This document shows positions 27,281 to 37,063 of a DNA stretch of 64,000 nt, one piece after another. This DNA is from Thalassotalea sp. ND16A (GTDB lineage: Bacteria > Pseudomonadota > Gammaproteobacteria > Enterobacterales > Alteromonadaceae), in NCBI RefSeq assembly GCF_000764205.1, contig NZ_JQDZ01000068.1, positions 1-64,000 on the forward strand, in the 5' to 3' direction. The notes under the pieces are model-generated. The model was not told where the DNA came from and did not search any database. It saw only the letters and a list, made by a program, of their open reading frames with translations. Position numbers and translations under genes: made by a program. Numbering within the stretch: the first letter of the stretch is position 1; every line of letters starts with the position of its first letter.

Positions 27281-28163
27281 AACCAAACTTAATAGCCTTT
27301 TGCGTAGTGGTCTGAATCCAGAGATTAAGACACGCAAGCAACTTGCTGCCCATTTAGGCTTAGATCCCACTTCGCTTACTCGCTGGTTTGCGACCAGAGA
27401 TCGGTTGGGTAACCCGAGATACCCGGTAGTACCCGACAGACATGTCACAAAAATTTTAGCGCTTTTTAGCTTGTCTGCTCAATGTCTTAATTTAAGTGAT
27501 GAAGAGTTTCGTCAACACTGTTTTGAATTATCATTGCAGCAGACAAAAAATCAAAATGACCTGGCGCAGCAGTCGCTATTAAGGCTTGAAAAAGTTGCGC
27601 AAAGAAAATTTGCCATACAAGACTACTCGACGCCGAAAAATAGCAAACGTCCGCTTTTAGTCGCCGCAACATTACTGTCTATTGCCGGCGCAATATTATT
27701 CATAAATATAAATAGCCAAGAGTATGGTGAATTCTCGCTCACAACCGAAAAATCAGCATCGGATATGAACAACTGCTGGCAGGGTTATTCATCATCATTA
27801 GGTGATTTTAATCGAGAGGATAAGGCCGATCCTTGTCATTATAGTAAGTTGTTACACAATGCTTTGGCGCAATTAAAAGCAAAAAATGAAAATATGGATT
27901 TAGCCAAATCCACAGAAGAACTTGCAGCTAACCAAGATTACATCATTTTTCTTTCTGAGCAGTTAGACCAACGCAGAATCAAGGATAAAATCAGCATTAA
28001 TATTGAATTGGGAAAAAGTGAATTGCGCCGTTTAAATTATCTGGCAGCGCAAAAACACTTTCAAATTGCCAGTAATATTTTGGCATCCTCATCAAATCCT
28101 GACCCCGAAATTGCCGCCGACATTTCAGCTTACATTGAGTCGATTAAACTAGAATTAAACTAG
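27240..28163 (+). CDS. Membrane-anchored protein with HTH-like N-terminus, unrecognised
   Basis: I do not recognise this 307-residue protein. Residues 10-65 resemble a phage/XRE-type helix-turn-helix (TRKQLAAHLGLDPTSLTRWFATRDR). Residues about 135-155 are a single transmembrane helix (RPLLVAATLLSIAGAILFINI), and the rest, outside the cytoplasm, is helical (LAQLKAKNENMDLAKSTEELA.., TPR-like LNYLAAQKHFQIASNIL). The plan DNA-binding domain-TM-sensor is that of one-component membrane regulators such as ToxR/CadC, but with a different HTH. The GTG start at 27240 lacks a ribosome-binding site; GTG 27267 is an alternative. Confidence 0.6.
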   Translation: MKRISTAVFVKIDRTKLNSLLRSGLNPEIKTRKQLAAHLGLDPTSLTRWFATRDRLGNPRYPVVPDRHVTKILALFSLSAQCLNLSDEEFRQHCFELSLQQTKNQNDLAQQSLLRLEKVAQRKFAIQDYSTPKNSKRPLLVAATLLSIAGAILFININSQEYGEFSLTTEKSASDMNNCWQGYSSSLGDFNREDKADPCHYSKLLHNALAQLKAKNENMDLAKSTEELAANQDYIIFLSEQLDQRRIKDKISINIELGKSELRRLNYLAAQKHFQIASNILASSSNPDPEIAADISAYIESIKLELN

Positions 28164-28297
28164 GATTAAATTAGTTTACTCAACCTGTGCACATGCCACT
28201 CGCAAATTTCATTGTCGAAAACAACGTAAAAATTCCGCCATTGATTAAATCTTGCATTGACCAGCTTTTCTGTACATATAGTGCAAAAAAACAACTA

Positions 28298-28399
28298 AAT
28301 TGACACATAATTGGCATTTTTGGCCTGTTTTATGCCGTTTTCTCGTACAAATGCTGTCCTATGCCAACAACATTATTGAATAATTGACACACATTGGGC
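28298..28399. repeat. Direct repeat in the DUF2306 promoter region
   Basis: AATTGACACATAATTGGC (28298-28315) and AATTGACACACATTGGGC (28382-28399) are near-identical and 84 bp apart, in the 365-bp gap before the DUF2306 gene. They may be paired regulator sites or -35 elements; the rest of the gap shows nothing I can name. Confidence 0.4.
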
Positions 28400-28528
28400 C
28401 TTTGATAACACGTTTTAAACGTCTAAATTACTCCCTGAATTGTACGTAATTGCATTGCTTTAAAAATTAATCATTATAAAAATCATAAGCGCAATTTCGT
28501 CGAACAAAATGATAAGTCAGGAGTTAGT

Positions 28529-29362
28529 ATGAACAATACAAGTGTCTATGAGATAGAAGATAAAGCTGAGATTGAAATTGCCAGCAAGATGTTAAATGTA
28601 AGTGCCGTAACCTGGTTAACCACCGCTATTATGGGTCAGTGGCTTTTTGCCTATTACATCCTGGTTTTTTACGGAGGACATGCGGTGCAAGGTGACTGGG
28701 CGGCTTGGTCAAATCGAATGATCCATGGCTTCATTGACGGTGATTGGTTTGGCAATGCTATGGTGATCGTGCATATTGTATTGGCCTGTGTGATCTCGTT
28801 CTGTGGACCGCTACAACTTATTCCTCAACTTCGTGCAAAGTTTCCTGTTTTTCATCGCTGGAATGGCCGCGCCTATATTATTACCGCGTTAGTGATCAGT
28901 GTTGCTGCCATTTATTCGATATGGAGCCGTGAAGCGGTGATCGGTGGTGTTATTGGCCAAATAGGAACTTCCCTCGATGGTGTGCTCATTATCCTGTGCG
29001 CAATAATGGCAGTGCGTTTTGCCATGGTCCGTCAATTTAACCGTCATCGTCGCTGGGCATTGCGCTTATTCATTGTGGTGGCTGGCGTATGGTTTTTCCG
29101 GGTGATCCGCGGCTTCTGGATATTCATCAATGATGGCACCTCGCCCGGGACCAACGGCAATTTGACCGGACCATTCGATTTGATCCTGAATTTTGCCGGG
29201 TATTTGTTCCCTTTGCTGATGCTCGAAATTTATTTTCGCATCAAAGCTAACGGCGTGCCGGCAGCACAATACACTCTGGCAAGTGTAATTTTCATGCTGA
29301 CTGCGGCCATGGGCATTGGCATATATTCGGCCGCACATATCTTTTGGCTACCCAATATCTAA
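28529..29362 (+). CDS. DUF2306 family membrane protein
   Basis: The 277-residue protein has seven hydrophobic segments. It shows the family pattern MVIVHIVLACVISFCGPLQLIPQLRAKFPVFHRWNGRAYI, with the conserved His and the PQLR..P.HRWNGR block, then ALRLFIVVAGVWFFRVIRG. DUF2306 proteins are uncharacterised; the conserved His residues on membrane helices invite comparison with b-type heme proteins, but this is speculation. A possible ribosome-binding site (TCAGGAG) precedes the start. The gene stands 98 bp before the export adaptor gene. Confidence 0.8.
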   Translation: MNNTSVYEIEDKAEIEIASKMLNVSAVTWLTTAIMGQWLFAYYILVFYGGHAVQGDWAAWSNRMIHGFIDGDWFGNAMVIVHIVLACVISFCGPLQLIPQLRAKFPVFHRWNGRAYIITALVISVAAIYSIWSREAVIGGVIGQIGTSLDGVLIILCAIMAVRFAMVRQFNRHRRWALRLFIVVAGVWFFRVIRGFWIFINDGTSPGTNGNLTGPFDLILNFAGYLFPLLMLEIYFRIKANGVPAAQYTLASVIFMLTAAMGIGIYSAAHIFWLPNI

Positions 29363-29460
29363 TCGCAGTAGTATCAGCCAAGCGGGCACTTTTTCTCCGA
29401 GCATTGAAAGACTTACCAGCCCAAACCGATGTAAATTAAATTGAATGATAATGAGTTGTT

Positions 29461-30711
29461 ATGCACATACCAGAAAAGAAAATGAAACGATTTTCAACAT
29501 TTAACAAGGTGGCTTTTGCTACCGTTAGCATTGCCTTACTCGTCTTCGTTTGGGGTCGTATAAATGCATTGAGCAGAAATGTTGAAGTATCCCGTGATGA
29601 GATGATCATCGCGACTGTTGAAAAAGGTGATTTGATCCGGGAAGTCCGTGCGCCAGGGACCTTAGTCCCGATAGCACTGAATTTTTTGGCGGCAACGTCC
29701 AATGGCCGAGTCAAAAACATATTACTTGAAGCCAGTGATGCTGTTGATGTAGGCACGGTTATAATGGAACTTGAAAACCCAGAATTAAGCCAAGCTGTTG
29801 ATGAAGCAAAACTGGAAGTTGAAGTGTTGCAATCGGCATATCATTCACTGCAACAACGCTGGCAGCAAGCATTGCTCAAACAACGTATTGTCGTTGCGGA
29901 TTTTAGTGCGCGCTTTGAGATTACCAAGCTGCGCAGAGAAGCGAATCAGCGACTATTAGCCACAGGCGCGGTATCAAGCATTGATTACAATGAATCCATA
30001 TTGCGGGAACAACAACTTAAATTTCAACATCAATTAGAAATAGAATTGTTAGAAAGTCTACCGCAGCTTAGTCAGGCAGAATTAGTCGCGGCGCAAGCCA
30101 AAACTAACAAGGCGACCCGTCAGTTATTATTACAGCAAAAACTGGCGAGTGATCTTTATGTGAAAGCCACCACCAAAGGCATATTACAGGAAGTAACCTT
30201 GCAAGTTGGCGAGCCCTTTAAAGTGGGCACTGTGCTGGCACAAATAGCAGAACAAGATAACTTAAAAGCGGAATTACGCGTTCAGGAGAGTCAGGTCAAA
30301 GACGTCATTAAAGGCCAGAGTGTGGTGATATCCGCAGGCGGCAAAAAAGCCCATGGCGTGGTCAAACGCATTAATCCGTCGGTAAAACAAGGCGTGGTGA
30401 TGGTAGATGTTTACTTTACCGATGACGCGTTAATTGGTGCCCGTCCAGATTTGCGTATTGATGGTGTGATTGAATTGGAACACTTGAAAAATGTGTTAAA
30501 GATAAAACGCCCGGTCTTCACTCAGGAGTATTCTTCCGGCAGCCTATTTGTACTGAATAAAACGAAAACAGTGGCAGAGCGTAAACAAGTTAGATTTGGT
30601 CGCAGCTCGGTAGATGTTATCGAAGTATTGGAGCACTTAAATATTGGCGATCGTGTTATTGTATCCTCAACCAATAAGTACGACGAGTTAACAAAAATAT
30701 CCTTGTATTAA
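29461..30711 (+). CDS. HlyD/MacA-type periplasmic adaptor
   Basis: Membrane-fusion component of an ABC export system. Of 416 residues, about 15-32 form an N-terminal membrane anchor (KVAFATVSIALLVFVWG). A lipoyl-like half (VEKGDLIREVRAPGTLVPIAL) follows, then a long coiled coil (about residues 100-215), the second lipoyl half and a beta-barrel (LKAELRVQESQVKDVIKGQSVVI). It precedes the permease and ATPase genes and should link them to an outer-membrane channel of TolC type, which is not encoded here. An in-frame ATG at 29482 is a possible alternative start. Confidence 0.88.
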   Translation: MHIPEKKMKRFSTFNKVAFATVSIALLVFVWGRINALSRNVEVSRDEMIIATVEKGDLIREVRAPGTLVPIALNFLAATSNGRVKNILLEASDAVDVGTVIMELENPELSQAVDEAKLEVEVLQSAYHSLQQRWQQALLKQRIVVADFSARFEITKLRREANQRLLATGAVSSIDYNESILREQQLKFQHQLEIELLESLPQLSQAELVAAQAKTNKATRQLLLQQKLASDLYVKATTKGILQEVTLQVGEPFKVGTVLAQIAEQDNLKAELRVQESQVKDVIKGQSVVISAGGKKAHGVVKRINPSVKQGVVMVDVYFTDDALIGARPDLRIDGVIELEHLKNVLKIKRPVFTQEYSSGSLFVLNKTKTVAERKQVRFGRSSVDVIEVLEHLNIGDRVIVSSTNKYDELTKISLY

Positions 30712-30920
30712 TACCAAGTTGATTAAATATCTGCTCATTTTTAATGGTTAAAACGAATAACTACGGCTTTATAAAATTGATAAGTACGAAAGCATGGATG
30801 CTGCAGGTAGAGCGACGCAGGATGCCAAAGCCGAGAATAACTACTGACTAAATTTTATGCATTGTATTTATCCGTTTTACCTCATGAAAAAGTAGATCAC
30901 ATATTTAGTCAAATTGGTAT
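30711..30920. mobile_element. MITE-like palindromic element 1
   Basis: A 210-bp non-coding unit starts ATACCAAGTTGATTAAATAT and ends with the inverse of ATACCAATTTGACTAAATAT. The imperfect inverted termini extend for some 60 bp (shared TAAAACG and AAAATT blocks). It begins at the last base of the adaptor gene's stop codon. The ATACCAA ends match those of the element at 50846, so both probably belong to one non-autonomous family. Confidence 0.7.
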
Positions 30921-31002
30921 AGCCGATGACTTTAAGCGCAAACCCGATGAAAATTAACAAAAGAATTTTGATAGAAATACCCCAGATAAGGATAATGCTG
31001 CA

Positions 31003-33414
31003 ATGCAAACACTAGTGGAAGACATACAATTTGCCTATCGGAGTTTCCTGAAAACGCCCGCGGTTTGTGCCCTAATTGTGATAACTCTGGCGTTAGGGAT
31101 TGGTGCCAATGCGGCAATATTCAGCCTGGTTCATAACGTGTTATTGGCTCCTCTGCCTTTTGCCGAGGGAGAGCAGCTGATTAAGTTAAAAACCAATAAT
31201 CCTGAAATAAACCGTTTTGATGTACCGGTTTCTGTGCCGACCGCATTGGATTATATTGACAAAAACGACAGTCTCTCGCATTTGGTGGAATATCATCAAA
31301 TGCCATTTACGCTCCTGGGATATGGTGATGCCGCCAATGTAGAAGGAGGGGTTGTCAGCTGGAACTTTTTTGAGATGCTGGGTATTCGCCCGATTTTGGG
31401 GCGCACCTTTTTACCGGGTGAAGATCTGCCGGGCGCCAAACCTTTGATTGTTTTGTCTCATCATTACTGGCGGGAAAAGTTTGGCAGCAATCCCGATGTG
31501 GTCGGTACTATGCTGGAAATGAATGACGCCGCCATTGAAGTTATCGGGGTATTACCGCCTTTGCCGGCGTACCCATTTAAAAATGATATTTGGATGGGGT
31601 CTTCTTCTTGTGGCGGCCGGGGCAGCGATATGTTTATCGGTCAGCGTGACCGGCCGATTTCTATGATGTATGGAAAATTAAAATCCGGCGTGAGTTTACA
31701 AAATGCCAGTCTTGAGTTTAATACTATCGCCAACCATTTGCTATCTTCATACCCTGACGACTATCCGCAGAGTCAGGGGTTGAGCAATACCCTGACGCCA
31801 ATGCGCATTGATATGGCAGGAGACGCCGGCCCTACCTTTTATCTGCTCATGGGGATCACGGTGCTGGTCTTACTCATTGCCTGTGCCAATGTCGCTAATC
31901 TTAACCTGGCACGTACGGCCAGTCGTAAGCAAGAGTTGGCAATCAGAGAAGCGTTGGGGGCAAACCCAAGACGTATTGCCCGGCAGGTACTAACCGAGAG
32001 TATTATATTATCCTTGTTGGGTGGGCTGTTGGGATTGGCGCTTGCATTTTTGAGTGTTGACTTACTCTCTGATTTTGCCGCGCTTTATACCCCCCTTGCC
32101 AGCGAAGTGAAAATTAATGGCAGTGTACTCACATTCTGTTTAATGGTTTCATTGCTTACCGGTATTCTCAGTGGCGCCACCGCCGCATTTCAACAGCGTA
32201 ATATTAACGAAGCCTTAAAAGAAGGCAGCGGCAATATTACCGCCAGTGGCAGTAGTACCAGGTTGCGTCAAATTCTGTTGGTTAGCCAATTTAGTTTGGC
32301 ATTTATTATTTTAACCAGCGCCTCGCTAGTGAGTTTAAGCTTGTATCGCTTGAGTCATCAAGCTACCGGCTTTGAAACCACCAATGTTATCGCGGTGGAC
32401 CTGTCTTCGAGCGCTGACGATCGGGTGTCATTTGTGCTTGATACGGTACATAAACTCGAGGCCATTGCTGAAATATCTAGCGTCGGTTTTGCTTCTGAAG
32501 TGCCATTGATTAAAGGCCGGGATAAACGCCGATTCTTTCAAATAGAGGGGCGTCCACCGATTGCTCGTGATGAACGCTTTGATGCCTTGAAAAATGAAGT
32601 GTCGGCAAATTTTCATCAGCTGCTGAGCATTCCGTTATTACAGGGACGTTACCTTAACGAGTCAGATGATAAAAACAGCCCCGGCGCTACCTTAATCAAT
32701 CAGGCATTTGTCGACGAATATTTTGTTAATGAAGACCCAGTTGGACAGCGATTGTCTTTGGATGAAGGCAAAACCTGGTTAACCGTACGCGGTGTGGTCG
32801 GTGATATTCGTGAAGTCGGCGTTAACATTGCACCAGTCCCGACATTTTACGTGCCTTGGGTGGCAAGCTGGCATTATGATCTACAATTACTGATCAATTC
32901 TAACGCATCGCTATCGTCAATTACCCCGCTGCTAGCTGATATTATCCATGAGGTGGATCCCCAGCAACCGGTAGCGAACGTCGCCAGTTTTGACTACATC
33001 AAAGACAATTCGCTGGCTTCCTCTACATTGGTCGGTTTGCTGGTATCGCTGTTTGCCTTACTCGCCTTTTTAATTACCCTCAGTGGCGTGATGGGCGTCG
33101 TGGCTTACAATGTCAGTCAGCGCAGAAAAGAAATTGGCATTCGCGTAGCATTGGGTGCTAATCCCAAACGAATCCGTACCTTATTCGCCATTCAGGGTTT
33201 ATCTTTATGTGGCGCAGGCGTCGCTCTGGGGGCATTTATCATGGCGTTTATTTCACCCTTACTGGGTAGTGTACTTTATCAAACCGAACCCTTAAATCTG
33301 ACTATGTATGTTGCCACGGCTGGCGTTGTGATGTTTGTTGCGGCAATCGCAATTCTGCTACCGATCAGGCAGGCAACTGCGATTGAGCCTAACCAAGCTT
33401 TACGAGAGCAATGA
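31003..33414 (+). CDS. MacB/FtsX-type ABC permease (duplicated, ADOP-like)
   Basis: The 803-residue inner-membrane protein is two MacB-like halves in one chain. Each has one N-terminal helix (VCALIVITLALGIGANAAIF), a periplasmic MacB_PCD domain, and three C-terminal helices (FtsX domains at about residues 280-400 and 680-795; QELAIREALGANPRRIARQVLTE and RKEIGIRVALGANPKRIRTLF are the paired coupling motifs). The layout is that of the ADOP permeases, here with a partner ATPase downstream and an adaptor upstream. Substrate, perhaps a peptide or lipid-like compound, is unknown. Confidence 0.88.
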   Translation: MQTLVEDIQFAYRSFLKTPAVCALIVITLALGIGANAAIFSLVHNVLLAPLPFAEGEQLIKLKTNNPEINRFDVPVSVPTALDYIDKNDSLSHLVEYHQMPFTLLGYGDAANVEGGVVSWNFFEMLGIRPILGRTFLPGEDLPGAKPLIVLSHHYWREKFGSNPDVVGTMLEMNDAAIEVIGVLPPLPAYPFKNDIWMGSSSCGGRGSDMFIGQRDRPISMMYGKLKSGVSLQNASLEFNTIANHLLSSYPDDYPQSQGLSNTLTPMRIDMAGDAGPTFYLLMGITVLVLLIACANVANLNLARTASRKQELAIREALGANPRRIARQVLTESIILSLLGGLLGLALAFLSVDLLSDFAALYTPLASEVKINGSVLTFCLMVSLLTGILSGATAAFQQRNINEALKEGSGNITASGSSTRLRQILLVSQFSLAFIILTSASLVSLSLYRLSHQATGFETTNVIAVDLSSSADDRVSFVLDTVHKLEAIAEISSVGFASEVPLIKGRDKRRFFQIEGRPPIARDERFDALKNEVSANFHQLLSIPLLQGRYLNESDDKNSPGATLINQAFVDEYFVNEDPVGQRLSLDEGKTWLTVRGVVGDIREVGVNIAPVPTFYVPWVASWHYDLQLLINSNASLSSITPLLADIIHEVDPQQPVANVASFDYIKDNSLASSTLVGLLVSLFALLAFLITLSGVMGVVAYNVSQRRKEIGIRVALGANPKRIRTLFAIQGLSLCGAGVALGAFIMAFISPLLGSVLYQTEPLNLTMYVATAGVVMFVAAIAILLPIRQATAIEPNQALREQ

Positions 33415-33478
33415 CAATTAATTTAACCAGAAAAGTTATTCCCTTAGATAAAAAAGATGTAAAAAAGGAAACACAATA

Positions 33479-34153
33479 ATGAGCGATGAACCACTTATCC
33501 AATTAGAGTCACTGACTAAAAGTTTTACTACCGAAGCCGGGATCATCAGTGCTATCAAGGATGTTAATTTGACCATTAACGCCGGTGACTATTTAAGTAT
33601 TGCCGGGCCTTCCGGCTGCGGAAAATCAACCTTAATGTCTATTTTGGGCTTACTTGATACCGCCACAAGTGGTCAATATTTATTAAACGGTCATCAAGTG
33701 CACGATTTAGACGTTTATCAACGCGCCGAAATTCGCAATAAAGAAATTGGTTTCGTGTTTCAGGCGTTTAATCTCATTGGTGATTTAACGGTACTGGAAA
33801 ATGTCGCTTTGCCTCTGTCTTATCGGAAGATGAAAAAACAAGAGCGGCTGGAGATTGCGATGCATTCATTGGAAAAAGTTCATATGGCCGACAGAGCCAA
33901 GTTCTACCCGGCGCAATTGTCTGGCGGACAGCAGCAACGGGTTGCCGTGGCAAGAAGTCTCGTCGTAGATCCTTCTATCTTGCTGGCCGACGAACCAACC
34001 GGTAATCTGGATTCGGCCAATGGTGGCGCCATTATGGATTTATTTGATGAGCTCAATGATGAAGGGAGAACGATATGCATGGTGACTCATGATGCCCGGT
34101 TCGCCAAGCGTAGTCGACGAGTGGTGGAACTGAACGACGGCGTGCTTCGCTAA
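33479..34153 (+). CDS. MacB/LolD-type ABC ATPase
   Basis: Energises the preceding permease. The 224-residue protein is the usual single-domain length: Walker A GPSGCGKST, Q-loop FVFQAFNLI, signature LSGGQQQRVAVARSL, Walker B ILLADEPTGNLD and H-loop VTHDARFAKR. The gap of 64 bp to the permease gene, same direction, with AAAAAGGAAACACAAT before ATG, supports one operon with 29461-34153. Confidence 0.93.
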   Translation: MSDEPLIQLESLTKSFTTEAGIISAIKDVNLTINAGDYLSIAGPSGCGKSTLMSILGLLDTATSGQYLLNGHQVHDLDVYQRAEIRNKEIGFVFQAFNLIGDLTVLENVALPLSYRKMKKQERLEIAMHSLEKVHMADRAKFYPAQLSGGQQQRVAVARSLVVDPSILLADEPTGNLDSANGGAIMDLFDELNDEGRTICMVTHDARFAKRSRRVVELNDGVLR

Positions 34154-34163
34154 GCAATTAATC

Positions 34164-34331
34164 GCAACCGAAAACAACTTGTCAGAAACGGCATTTGCTG
34201 TGAAATACGCGGATGCCAGTTATAACATCCGTTGGTTTTCAGCCATTAAAGAAATAGACTTTTGTGGCCATGCGACATTAGCAACTGCCTTTGTCTTATT
34301 TAATCAGGATAAAGAATTCCTAATTAGCTAA
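34164..34331 (+). pseudogene. PhzF-family fragment
   Basis: One frame reads ATENNLSETAFAVKYADASY then NIRWFSAIKEIDFCGHATLATAFVLF, the conserved N-terminal active-site region of PhzF-type isomerase/epimerases (ENNLSETAF with its Glu, and the DFCGHATLA block). It has no start codon, lacks the first 40 or so residues, and stops after 55 codons. It is a remnant of a deleted gene. Confidence 0.8.
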
Positions 34332-34442
34332 AAACAAATAATAACTAGGCGTTAAACTAATGTGCTTAAAATTGGCAATATCGACTATACTGTTCAATTA
34401 TTGAACAGTTCTATTTATTTTTGTCTGAATAAAAAGGAATTG

Positions 34443-36497
34443 ATGATGCCAAACCGGAGAGATTTTCTTAAGCAAGGGACCGTAGTCGGTGGTGTAGTTT
34501 CCTTGAGTTCCATTTCGCTTTACAGCGGAAAACTGTCACTGCTAGGTGGCAAAGCCCATGCTAAAGAGGCAGAGCCGCCGCCATCGCCGATACCGGAAGG
34601 GTGGCAACCATTTACCCAAAACTTGCAAGCCCCGCTTCGATTGATACCAGTCCCTCTTGATCCGCCACCAGGAACAGGGGAACTTTTGCCCGAGGATGGC
34701 ATTGGTGCCCAGGTCGGCTCTGAGGCAGTCTCTAACGGCATAGCCCAGGAATTCTTTGATAAGCGGTTTAATCTGAGCCGTGAAGACGTACCTGAGCCAT
34801 ATAAACAAAACTTGATCACCTACCAGCTCACCATGAGAGAGTTCATGGTGCCAATGTTTGGTGACGGTTTTCCAAAAGTGCCAAAGGTTGGCTACTTTGG
34901 CCTAAGCGATGGTGTTCTTGACGGGGAAGAGCTACCAATGCCGGTACCAGCTCCCAACTCTACCATCATCGCCCGCTTCAAACAGCCGATAGTGGTGCGC
35001 GTTACCAGCAGGATAAACGTAGAAGCCTCAGTCCATCTCCATGGTGGTCATAACCCGGCCCACTCGGACGGTTTTCCCGATTTTTATGTGTTGGAAAATC
35101 AAACCCGGGATTATTTCTATCCCAATTGCGTCCCGCGCCACGACGGTGACTTGAGCCGCTATGATAATTTCGATCTCAGTGAAGTTCCTTCCACATTGTG
35201 GTATCACGATCATGGCATGGACGCCACCGGTTTTAATGTATCAAGAGGGCTGGCGGGTTATTATCTGGTAACCGATGAGCTCGAGCGAGAGCTGATGAAC
35301 CCCGAGCGGGAGGGCGGTCAGGTATTACCCAACCTGGAGACAGACTATGGCGTGTTTGACATCCCGTTGGCGTTGTCAGATCAGCGACTGAATCCGGATT
35401 ACACCTTGCATTATGATTTTCTCGACCATAATGGCCGCCTGGGTGATCTTTTTACCGTCAATGGCTTCGTCCAACCGGTACTCAAGGTACAACGACGCAA
35501 GTATCGATTCCGCATACTCAATGCCTCCAATGCCCGCTGGTACACCATCCGCCTCAGTGACCGGCAACCGTTTTTACTGGTAGCAACGGATAGCTGGCTG
35601 TTGCCGGAAGTTCAGCGCCACCGCAAATTGACCCTGTCGAATGGCGCACGTCGCGATATCATCGTTGATTTCAGCAAAGCGCCGAATGAATTGTTTCTGG
35701 AAAATATCATGGAGCAGGAGGATGGCCGTGGCCCGAAAAGAATTAACCCCAAGGCGAAGGTTCGGTTGATGAAATTCGAGGTTGAGGAAGAGGGGGACGA
35801 GGATGTCAAGGATAACCTGGTTATCGCCGAGGGCACTAAGCTGCGACCGCATGTGCCGCTAAACCCGGACGATGTCCAAATCACCCGAACATTCGAATTA
35901 GAACGTCGTAACGGCGCCTGGCAAATTAATGACAAATGGTTCAGTCCGCGCCGTGCCGATGCGGTGCCAGCGTTGGAACAAACCGAACGCTGGATATTTA
36001 AAAACAAAAGCGGTGGCTGGAGTCACCCCATGCATGTACATTTAGCCGCTGCGCAGGTGCAAAAGGTGAATGGCCGTAAACCGCCAGCCGATGTTCGCTT
36101 TAATTCCGATTTATTAGCGCTTCGCGGCGGCGATGAATTTGAAATTCTTATCCGTTTTTCCACCTTTACCGGCCCGTTCGTGTTCCACTGTCATAATTTA
36201 GAGCACGAAGATATGCGCATGATGGGCGTTTTCGATCCGCGTCCCGTGGGTTATCTAAGCCCGTTAGATGGCAAAACAGCGGTCGATTCATCGATTTCTG
36301 GATTAGAACATGAACCCGATGATGACGATGTGTTCGAGGACTTGGATTTATCCCCAATTGAACATGAGGGGGTGGGTCATCCACACGGTGATTTTGAGGC
36401 TGGCGGTGGGGGGGTAGCGCCCAGTCCTGACGAAAAAGAACAGGAAAATGAATCAGGTGATGATCGCCGCAGCAAACGCAACCCACGGGGAGGATAA
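34443..36497 (+). CDS. Tat-exported multicopper oxidase (CotA/CumA-like)
   Basis: The 684-residue product starts MMPNRRDFLKQGTVVGG, a twin-arginine signal. Three cupredoxin domains contain all copper motifs: SVHLHGGH, LWYHDHGMD, HPMHVHLAAAQ and VFHCHNLEHEDMRMM, the last holding the T1 Cys, two His and the axial Met. Members oxidise metals, phenols or bilirubin. The C-terminus carries an extra acidic, His-containing tail (about residues 600-684). AAAAAGGA precedes ATG 34443, favouring this start over 34362. The SCO gene follows 5 bp later, so copper delivery to this enzyme is a reasonable inference. Confidence 0.9.
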   Translation: MMPNRRDFLKQGTVVGGVVSLSSISLYSGKLSLLGGKAHAKEAEPPPSPIPEGWQPFTQNLQAPLRLIPVPLDPPPGTGELLPEDGIGAQVGSEAVSNGIAQEFFDKRFNLSREDVPEPYKQNLITYQLTMREFMVPMFGDGFPKVPKVGYFGLSDGVLDGEELPMPVPAPNSTIIARFKQPIVVRVTSRINVEASVHLHGGHNPAHSDGFPDFYVLENQTRDYFYPNCVPRHDGDLSRYDNFDLSEVPSTLWYHDHGMDATGFNVSRGLAGYYLVTDELERELMNPEREGGQVLPNLETDYGVFDIPLALSDQRLNPDYTLHYDFLDHNGRLGDLFTVNGFVQPVLKVQRRKYRFRILNASNARWYTIRLSDRQPFLLVATDSWLLPEVQRHRKLTLSNGARRDIIVDFSKAPNELFLENIMEQEDGRGPKRINPKAKVRLMKFEVEEEGDEDVKDNLVIAEGTKLRPHVPLNPDDVQITRTFELERRNGAWQINDKWFSPRRADAVPALEQTERWIFKNKSGGWSHPMHVHLAAAQVQKVNGRKPPADVRFNSDLLALRGGDEFEILIRFSTFTGPFVFHCHNLEHEDMRMMGVFDPRPVGYLSPLDGKTAVDSSISGLEHEPDDDDVFEDLDLSPIEHEGVGHPHGDFEAGGGGVAPSPDEKEQENESGDDRRSKRNPRGG

Positions 36498-36502
36498 CAG
36501 CC

Positions 36503-37063
36503 ATGAAAATTGTAGATAACGAACGGCGCAAGTTCCTTAGGCTTGCCAACGGCACAAAAAAAATAGCGAAACAGTCCGACAGATTTGCCAATCATCCGCT
36601 GCGCAATCAGTTGGGGCAGGATGTCAATTTTTATACTGATTTGGTGAGAAATAGGATCACCATCGTGAATTTCTTTTATACCCACTGCGAGGGTATTTGT
36701 TTGCCAACGACGGCCAACTTACTGCAAGTACACAAGCGATTAGGGCCAAGAGTCGGCAAGGAAATTCTGTTTTTGTCGATGTCTTTAGAGCCGGAGCGGG
36801 ACACACCGGCCAAATTGCATCAATATGCCAGTATGTTCGGTAATCCCCACGGCTGGCTGTTTTTGACCGGCAAGTATGAGCACTTGGAGGAACTGCGTTA
36901 CCAGTTAGGCGCCTATGATCTGGATCCGATCATCGACGCCGACAAAGAACAACACACAGGCCTGGTCACCTTTGGCAACGATCGGAGTAATCGCTGGGCG
37001 GCATTACCGGCATTGATGGACGCCGATGGCTTAGCACGCTCTATCCGCCGGATCACTCGCTAA
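36503..37063 (+). CDS. SCO1/SenC-family copper chaperone-like protein
   Basis: The 186-residue thioredoxin-fold protein has FFYTHCEGICLPTTANL, with the CxxxC copper site, LSMSLEPERDTPAKLHQYA, and a later His (EQHTGLVTFG), the third copper ligand of SCO proteins. The N-terminus has RRKFLRLANG, like a Tat motif, but no hydrophobic stretch after it, so a normal signal peptide or anchor is missing. It may be exported with the preceding oxidase or may have lost its leader. It is closely coupled to the oxidase gene. Confidence 0.82.
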   Translation: MKIVDNERRKFLRLANGTKKIAKQSDRFANHPLRNQLGQDVNFYTDLVRNRITIVNFFYTHCEGICLPTTANLLQVHKRLGPRVGKEILFLSMSLEPERDTPAKLHQYASMFGNPHGWLFLTGKYEHLEELRYQLGAYDLDPIIDADKEQHTGLVTFGNDRSNRWAALPALMDADGLARSIRRITR

